Shown here piece after piece: positions 44,201 through 53,200 of a stretch of DNA of 64,000 bases (position 1 is its first letter; each line of letters starts with the position of its first letter). The notes under the pieces were generated by a model. That model saw only the letters and a list, made by a program, of their open reading frames with translations. It was not told the origin of the DNA and did not search any database. The translations under genes were made by a program, and so were the position numbers. Source of the DNA: Sphaerotilus montanus (GTDB lineage: Bacteria; Pseudomonadota; Gammaproteobacteria; Burkholderiales; Burkholderiaceae_C); the NCBI RefSeq assembly GCF_013410775.1, contig NZ_JACCFH010000001.1, positions 248,001 to 312,000 of the forward strand, written 5' to 3'.

Positions 44201-47200
44201 TTGGTCGGCGTGAGGGTGATGGTGGTGGCGCCCGTGGCGGTGCGCGCGCCGCCTGTGCCCTGGGCGCCCGTGTTGCCATCGCGGAAGGACCACGCGATCT
44301 GCACGCTCGCTGGCGGCGTGTCGCTGGTGTTCCAGTAGACGATGTGCTGCAGCAGCGCATTGACACGGGCATTCGTCGCGCCCGCACCGAACGTGACGAC
44401 CAGCTCGCCACCCGTGAAGGTGTAGCTGCCCACCAGCACGCCGTTGACCCGCACGTCCGCGCCGCTGGTGGTGACGACGGCACCGTCGAAGGCCAGCGCA
44501 TCCTCGGCGTTGGCGCCCCCTTGGCGGGACAGCGTGAGCGTGGCGCCGCTGAAGTTGTCGGCCGCGGTCAGCTCGGCGTCGGCCAAGGTCACGTCCGCGT
44601 CGAGCACGACCGCCGCGCCGCCCTCCGTGAAGACCGGCGCGCCATTCAAGCCACCGAACACCGGCGCGTCGTTCACCGCCACCACCGCCATGGTCACCAC
44701 TATCGGCGCGCTGGTGCCCCCACTGCCGTCACTGACCGTCAGCGACAGGGTGCGCGTGCTGGTGCTGGGCGCGTCGCTGGTGTCGCGGTAGGTGATGTTG
44801 CGCAGCAGCGCCTGCACTGCCGTGGTCGTGGCGTTGCCGTTGAAGTTCAGCACCAGCGGGGTGCTGCCGTTGCCGAAGCCGGTGTGGCTGCCGATGACGA
44901 CACCCTCGTACGTCACGTCGTTCCCCGACAGGCCGATCTGGCCGGCGCCCGTGCCCTGGTGGCGGATGCCCAACTCGTCGGTGGCGCTGCCGTTGGCGCT
45001 GACCTGGTAGGTCAGGTTGCCGCCGGTGAGCACCGGGGTGTCGCTGTCGGTGAACGTGGCGCTCGCATCGAACAGGACGCCGGCGTTTTCGGTGTAGCTG
45101 CTGCTGGAGCCGGACAGGGTGATCACTGGGGCCTGGTTCGAAACTGCCGCTGGCACGTTCATCGAGAACTCCGAGGTCGCGCCATAGCTGCTGGCCCCTG
45201 TCTTGACCGTGGCGGTGGCGCTGACGCGGTCCCCGGCGGCGGGCGCCACGCCGGTCAGCGTCACATCCAGCGCCGCGTGGCCCGCACCGTCCGTGGTGAC
45301 TTCGGTGTAGCCGAGGTAGACGGCACCTTCGCCGTACCCGGTCGGGTCTTCGCTGCCCAGCGGACTGGAGAAGAACTCGATGCGCAGCGTCGTGCCCGCC
45401 GTGGTGTTGACCTCGCCGCGCACCCGCACATCGGCCCCCTGCAGGTCGGCCGTGTAGAGCATCGGCGTGTTCTGCAGCGCGTTGGCGCCGGTGTCGGCGT
45501 CGCCGGCGTCATTGGCGGTGAGGCCGTCCATCCCGAGGTCGATGGCCAGCCCGGTGTTGCCCACGAAGGTGTTGCCGAGAATGGCCACCCCGGTGACATT
45601 GGATTCCACCATCACCCCGGCCTCGCCGGACCAGGACTGGTTGTAGGCGATCAGGTTGCCGGCACCGGTGACGGTGCCACCGATGGTGTGGTTGCTGGTG
45701 CCCATGCCCAGCCAGATGCCGCCCGCACCATTGCCCAGCGCGGCCGTGCCCGTCGCGTCGGTGCCGATGAAGTTGCCCTGCACCAGCGTGCCAGTGGTGC
45801 CTGCGCCAAAGATCTCGATGCCCTGGCGGTCGTTGCCGGAAATGATGTTGCGTTCTGCGCTGGCCGTGCCGCCGATGCGGTTGCCGCTGCCGCTGGCGAG
45901 GTGGATGCCGTCCTGCCAGTTGCCACGGTCCAGGGTGCCGGTGGCGTCCGTGCCGATGTAGTTGCCGATGATGGCGTTGTTCGACCCCACCACCGCCACC
46001 CCGCCGTTGCCATTGCCGGACAGGACGTTGCGCGCCAGCGCGGTCGTGCCGCCCACGGTATTGCCCGAGGAATAGACGAGGACTCCGCCGAGGACGTTGG
46101 CCGCCGCGGTGCTGCCATCGGCGCCGAGACCGACGAGGTTGCCTTCGATCGTGTTGCCGTCCGAGTCCGACTGGATCAGCAGACCGTATTGCCCGAAATC
46201 CACCACGCTGAACCCGCGCACCGTGCTGCCACCCGAACCCGCGGCGAGCACCAGGCCCGACGCATTCAGCCCGTTGCCGTCCAGCACGATCGCGGCACGG
46301 CTGGCGTTCGCGGCGAAGCTGTCGTCGGTGCTGGCGTCCAGCACGACTGCCTCCGTGACCGTCGGCAACGCCGAACTGACCGTGATCGTGTGGACCCCGG
46401 TGCCGGTGATGGCGAAGGTGATGCGGTCGGCGCTCGCGCCGTTGGCGGTGTTGTTGGCCGCCAGGATCGCCTCGCGCAGGCTGATGCCATCGCCGCCATC
46501 GTTGGCGACCAGGTTGGCGATGGACGTGACCGTCCCGTTGCCCGCGTCGCTGGTCGTGGTGACCACGATGGCGCCCACGTGCAGGTTCAGCGTGTCGCTG
46601 TCGGTCAGCGTGCCGCCGCTGCCGCTGTTGCCCAGGTCGCTCGTCTGCAGCGTCAGCGTCGCCAGGCCGCGGTATCCACTGGTCGGCGTGAAGGTGACGC
46701 CGCTGCCCAGCGCAGTGTTGATGGCGCTCACCGTGCCCGTGTAGGTGAAGCTGGCGGTGCCAGGGCTGCCTGCGGCGAGTGTCAGACCCGCGGTGGTGGC
46801 CAGGCTGAGCGTGCCCTGCGTGGCCGTCAGCGTGAACTGCACCGGGCCGCCGGCGGCGTCCACGTCGCTGATCTGCAGCGCGTTGCCGTTGGCAGTGGAG
46901 AAGGTCTTCGCGGTATCCAGCGCCGTGTACGCGTTGGCTGGCAGCGCATTCACCGGCGCGTCATTGGCACCATTGATGGTCACCGTCGTGCTGCCAGTGG
47001 CCTGCAGCGCCCCGCCGCTGCCCTGCGCCCCCGTGTTGCCGTCGTCGAAGCGCCAGTCGATCTGCACGCTCGCCGGCGGAGCGTCACTGGTGTTCCAGTA
47101 GACAATGTTCTGCATCAGCGTGTTCACGCGCGCCTGGGTCGCGTTGGCGCCGAAGCTGACCACCAGGTCGCCACCCGTGAAGCTGTACGTGCCCACCTGC

Positions 47201-50200
47201 ACGCCGCCGACGAAGACATCGGCACCACTGGTGGTGACGTTCAGGCCATCGAAGGCCAGCGCGTCCTGCGTGTTCACCCCGCCGCTGCGCGCGAGTGCCA
47301 GCGTGGCACCGCTGAAGTCATCGGCCGCCGACAGCTCCGCGTCCGCGACCGTCACCGACGGCGCCAGCACGACACTGCCGCCACCCTCCATGTGCGACAC
47401 GGTGTTGCCGAGGCTGGACAGCACCGCAGCGTCGTTCACCCCGGCCACCAGGATGTCACGCGTGGCCACGTTGCTGGAGCCGACGCCATCGCTGACCGTG
47501 AAGCTCACCGTGCGCGTGGCGGTGGACGGGACGTCGCTGCCGTTGGCACAGGTGATCGAACGCAGCGCCGTCTGGTAGTTGGCGACGGTGGCGCTGCCGC
47601 TGAGCGTGAGCACGCCAGTACCCGCATTCCAGCTGCCGGTGATGCCGTTCTGGTCGGTGAAGGCCAGCACGTCCTGGCCGCTGGCGAAATTGGCCGAGAG
47701 GCTGACGGTGGCGCTGGCCAGGTTGGCGTTGTCGACGTCGCTGACGGTCAGCCCCGGGTCGACCACGGTGGCGGACTGGTTCTCGGTGCAGGCCAGTGCA
47801 CTGCCGGTGGTGGTGACCACCGGCGCATCGTTGACGGCCGTGACGTTCAGGGACGCGTTGTCCGTGGTGGCGGAAAACGCGGTGCTGCCACCATTGGTGG
47901 TGGTGCTGACCTTGGTGCCAGCGCTGCCGCTGGTCTGGTCCCAGGCCTTGAAGTCGAAGGTCGCCGTCTCGCCGTTGAAGCCGTCGGGCAGGTAGCGCAC
48001 CTGGCTTGCCGCGCCCAGCAGCAGCGCGCTGGTCGAACTCACCGCGCCGAAGCTGACCCAGGTGCTGCCGTCGGTGGAGTATTGCCAGGTACCGTTGCCG
48101 GCCTTGGACGTGACCGCGATCCCCTGGAGCGCGCCGCTGTCGGCATCTGCCCACGAGGCCGAGGTCAGGATGCTGCTGACCAACGTGCCGGACGATGCCA
48201 TGTCTTCGCTGGTCGCCGCCAGCGTCGCCGTGGCGCCGTTCGTGATCGTCGGCGCATCGTTGGCATTCGTCACCGTCACCGCGATGACCTGGGTATCGCT
48301 CAGATAGCCGTCGGTCACCTGCACCGTCACGTCGTAGATGTTGTTGGCACCACTGTCGGTGGGCGACTCGAAGTCCGGCGCCACCAGGAAGCTGAGCACG
48401 CCGGTCGAGCTGTCGATCGTGAACCGGGCTGCGTCCGCACCACCGCTGAGGCTGTAGCTGAGCGCGTCGCCTTCGGCGTCGGTGGCCGTCACCGTGGTGA
48501 CCGTGGTCGCAATTTCCGCCACGCTCACTGCCGCCGTCGCGCCCGCACCGTTGCTGCTGATCACTGGCGCAGTGTTGGTGGCCGGGTTGGTGCCGTTGTA
48601 TTCGAATGCACCGATGTCGACCGAGGCGTCGCGGTAGTAGCCGCGCTGATCCGTCACCGGCGCGCCGCTCGCCGCGCCGGCATTGATGGCCGGGCTGCCC
48701 GCCAGCAAGGCCAGCGTCAGCGTCGGCCCACCATTGCTGGCCAGGGTGCCCAGCAGCGGGTCGACGTCCTGCTGGTCGCTGCCGACCCAGCCGCTGCTGC
48801 CGGTGGTGTTGCCGATGATGTTGTTGCCCAGACTCGCCATCGCGCCGCTGATGTCCGGGTTCGGCGTGGTGCCCGTGCCGGTGTTGCCGGCGACGATGCT
48901 GTTCAGCAGGTTGACCGTGACGCTGCCGGCCGCCCTGTAGATGCCGCCGCCCGTGCTGGCGGTGTTGCCGGCGATGGTGGCGTTCACCAGGCTGGCGGTC
49001 TTGCCGATGTACACGCCGCCGCCCTGGCCGCTGCTGGAATTGCCGCTGATCGTCGTGTTGATCAAGGTCAGGTTGGCGCTGGTGCCGCTGCTCCAGATGC
49101 CCGCGCCTTGATTGCTGCCGGTATTGGCAGCGATGGTCGAATTGCTGATCACCAGGGCGCTGTTGTTGTAGATGCCCGCGCCGCTGGTGCCCGAGTTGCC
49201 GGACACGGTGACGTTGTTGATGAACGTCGTGCCGGCCAGATACAGGCCACTGCCGGTGGTGCCCGAGGTGTTGTTGGCGACCACGCTGTTCCACAGCGTC
49301 AGAGACGTGCTGCCGTTCGCGAGGATGCCGCTGCCATGGCTGACGCTGCCGCCCGTCACGGTGATGCCGCTGAGGTAGGCCGAGGTGCCGCTCCCCCACA
49401 CGTCGAACACACGGTCGCCGAGACCCGCGGCATCGACAATGGTGGACGACGCCCCGGCGCCGACCAAGGTCAGGCTCTGCAGGATGTCGAGGTCGCCGGT
49501 CGAGGCGAGGTCTTCGCTGGCGCCTGTGCGCGTGAGCGTGTAGGTGCCCGCCGGCACGAAGACCGTATCGTGCCCCGCGGTATTGTTGGTGGCGATGATG
49601 GCCTCGCGCAGCGAGATCTTGCTGTCCGCCCCCTTGCTGGACAGCAGGCTGGCCACCGAGGTGGTGGTGCCGTCCACCACGTCGTTCATGGTGTCGACGA
49701 TCAGCGCGCCGGTGGCGCTGGCGTTGGCCGAGAATTCCGATGTGGACCCGTAGGTGCCATTCGCATTCATCACCGTGGCCGTGGCGGAGATGAACTGGCC
49801 CGCGGGCACGGCCTTGCTGAAGCTGACGACGAACCTGCTGTCGCCGCTGCCGTCGGTGAACACCGTGGCGTAGCCCAGGTAGGTCTGCCCCTCGCCATAG
49901 CCGCTGCCATCGCCCGCTGCATTGGCGAAGAACTCCAGCCGCAGCGAGGTGTAAGCGGTGCTGTTGATCGTGCCGGCGATGGCAACCCGGCTGCCGTCGG
50001 TGCCCGCGGCGCTGAGCACCGGGAAGTTCTGCAGGTTGTTGGGTCCGGTGTCGGCATCGACCGCATCGTTGAGCGTCACGCCGTTGTTGCCCAGGTCGAT
50101 GCCCAGGCCGGCGCTGTTGTAGACCGTGTTGCCCAGGAAGGCGTTGTCGGTGCTCGTGGCGCCAAGGACACCGATGCCGGTCAGGAAGCTGCCGCCCTGC

Positions 50201-53200
50201 CCCGCATTGACCACCGTGTTGCCCGCACCCGCCGCGGCGCCGCCCACCAGGCTGTGGTTGGCCCCGTTCTCCAGCAGGATGCCGATCTGCCCCGTGCCCC
50301 AGTTGGCGCTGCCGGCCAGATCGGTGCCGATGCGGTTGCCCTGGATCACGGTGCCGCTGGAGTCGCCCTTGACGAAGATGCCCCCCAGGACCGGCGAGGC
50401 GATCCAGTTGCCTTCGCTGGCGCCGGTGCCACCCACCAGGACGTTGTCGGCGCCGCCAAAGATGTGGATGCCATGTCCACCATTGCCGAGTGCGCCGGTG
50501 CCAGCCGCGTTCACCCCGATCCAGTTGCCGCGCACCACGTTGCCATCGCTGGTTTCACCGTCGATGTGCACGCCGGTGCCATCGTTGCCGCTGATGACGT
50601 TGTGCTGGACCGCGCTGCTGCCGCCGATCGTGTTGGCATTGGCGCCGTTCTGGATCAGCACCCCATCGACCACATTGCCCCGGTCCAGCAGGCCGGTCGC
50701 ATCGGTGCCGATGTAGTTGCCCGCCACGGTGTTGCCCGTGACCTCGGCATCTTCCAGCGCGACACCGTTGTAGTTGGCCGAGATGACGTTGCGCTCGCCC
50801 GCGTCGTTGCTGCCGTCGGCGTTGGTGCCGATCAGGTTGCCGGTGACGGCGCTGGCGGTGCCGCCGTTGTAGAGGTAGACCCCCGCGCCCGTGTTGCTCA
50901 CTGCCGTGGTGCCGTCTGCACCGAGCCCGATCAGGTTGCCCTGCACCCGGTTGTTGCTGACCCCGTTGGCCACCAGCACCCCGGTCTCGTTACCGGAGAT
51001 GACGTTGCCGGCGCCCGTCAGGCCGGAACCGACCTGGTTGCCGGAGGCGCCGTCCCAGAACGAGACCCCGCCCTGCGAATTGCCCAGGGCCACCAGACCG
51101 GTCACGTCGGTGCCGATGTAATTGCCCTGCACCACGTTGTTCGAGGTGCCGCTGCCGATCAGTTCCACGCCATACCAGTTGTTGCCGGAGATGACATTGC
51201 GCTCGGCCGTGTCGCTGGAGCCATCGGCATTGGTGCCGATGCGGTTGCCGCTGGCACCACCCACGATCACCACGCCACTGAGGCCGCTGGTATGCGCCGT
51301 GCCATTCAGGTCGGCGGTGCCGGTGCTGTCGGTGCCGATGTAGTTGCCGATCACGACGTTGCCGGTCGCCGCGACCAGGTTGATCATGATGCCCGTGCGG
51401 CCGTTGCCCGAAATCACGTTGCGCTGGCCAGCCTGGATGCCGCCTACCGTGTTGCCGGCCGATTCGATCAGGATGCCGTCAACGTCGTTGCGCAGCGCGG
51501 CATCCCCAGCGGCGGTGGTGCCGACATAGTTGCCCTGGATCTGGTTGCCGGTCGCCCCGCCACCGAGCCAGATGCCCATGCCACTGTTGCCTGCGATGAC
51601 GTTGCGGTCCGCTGCAGTCGAGCCGCCGATGACGTTGTTGTTCGCGTTCCAGACGTTCACGCCCTGCTGGTTGCCGCGGCCGGTCACGCCATCGGTGCCG
51701 ACGCCGATCCAGTTGCCCGCGACCGTGTTGCCGTTGCTGCCCGAGATGTCGATGGCATCCTGCGTGAAGCGCTGGAAGTCCAGTCCGCGCACGGTGCTGC
51801 CGCCCGAGCCGGTGTAGAGCCGCAGTCCGTCCTGCACCACGCCACCGCCGTCCAGCACGATGGCTGGCTGGTCGCCCCGCACCGCAAAGCTGTCGTCGCT
51901 GGTGCCATCGATCACCACCGCCTGGCTGATCGTGGGCAGCAGCGAGGCCAGCGCGATCGTGTGCGCATCGAAGCCGTTGATGCCGAAGACGATCTTGTCG
52001 GGCGTGGCACCGTTGGCGGTGTTGTTGGCCGCCGTGATCGCCTCGCGCAGCGAGATGCGCTGGTCGCCGCCGCGGCTGTTGCCCAGGGCAGTGATCGAGG
52101 TCGTGTTGCCGTCGATCGTGTCGGCGGTGGTGTCGACGACCACCACACCGCTCGCCGTCGCCACCACGTTCATCGCGAATTCGGACGTCGCGCCGTACAC
52201 GCCGCCGCCCAGGTCCACCGTGGCGGTGGCCGTCACGCGGTCGCCGTTGTTCACCCAGGCGTCGGTCAGCGTGATAGTGAAGGACACCGTGCCCAGCACA
52301 CCCGACGATACCGTCGTGTAGCCGAGGTAGCGTTCACCTTCACCGTAGCCGGTGCCATCCTCGCCACCCAGGTGGTTGGCGTAGAAATCGATGCGGTAGG
52401 TGCCGAGGATATTCGTCGTGAGCGAGCCGGCGATCGTCGTCCCGGCTGGCGATGACGCCGCGCTGGTGAGCACGGGGAAGTTCTGCAGGTTGTTGGCGCC
52501 GGTATCGCCATCACCGATGAAATCGTTCGCCGTGACGCCGTTGTCGGCGCCGAGGTCGAGGCCGGTTTCACTGTTGGCGGTGATCGCGTTGCCAAAGATG
52601 GCGTTGGACGTCCCGGACGCCGTGTTGACCAGCACACCGTCGCCCGTGTTGTTGGCGATCAGGTTGCCCGCTCCCGGCGCGGCGCCGCCGATGACCGAAT
52701 CGGTGGTGCTGCCCGTCATGCGAATGCCGTCCTGGCCATTGCCACGCGCGGCTCCCGCATTGGCATCGGTGCCGATGTAGTTACCGAGAACCTGCGCACC
52801 CGATGCCCCGGAGATGGCAATGCCGGCCAGCGTGTTTGAAGCGATCACGTTGCGACCGGCGGTCACGACCGCTCCGATGACCGAGTCCGTCGACTGGAGC
52901 AGGCTGACCCCCTCGCGGGCATTGCCCAGCGCAGCGGATCCGTTCGCCGACAGACCGATGTAGTTGCCCTGCACCGTGTTGCCGACCGAGGTCGATCCGT
53001 CGATGGCGATGCCAGCGAAGTTGTTGCCGGACACCACATTGCGGGCACCGGCGACCAATCCACCGATGGTGTTGCCACTGGCGCCGCTGTCGATCTGGAT
53101 GCCGTCCTCGCTGTTGCCGATGGCGACCAGACCCGAGATGGACGTGCCGACGTAGTTCCCCGACACGGTGTTGCCGTTCGCGCTCGCCCCGGAGATGTTG

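Noticed and set aside
39478-52455. A 4,325-codon open frame on the plus strand opposite the giant protein
   Set aside because: It mirrors the GC-rich repeat coding on the minus strand, has His/Arg/Val/Gly-rich composition with no domains, and its repeats are antisense copies of the cadherin units.
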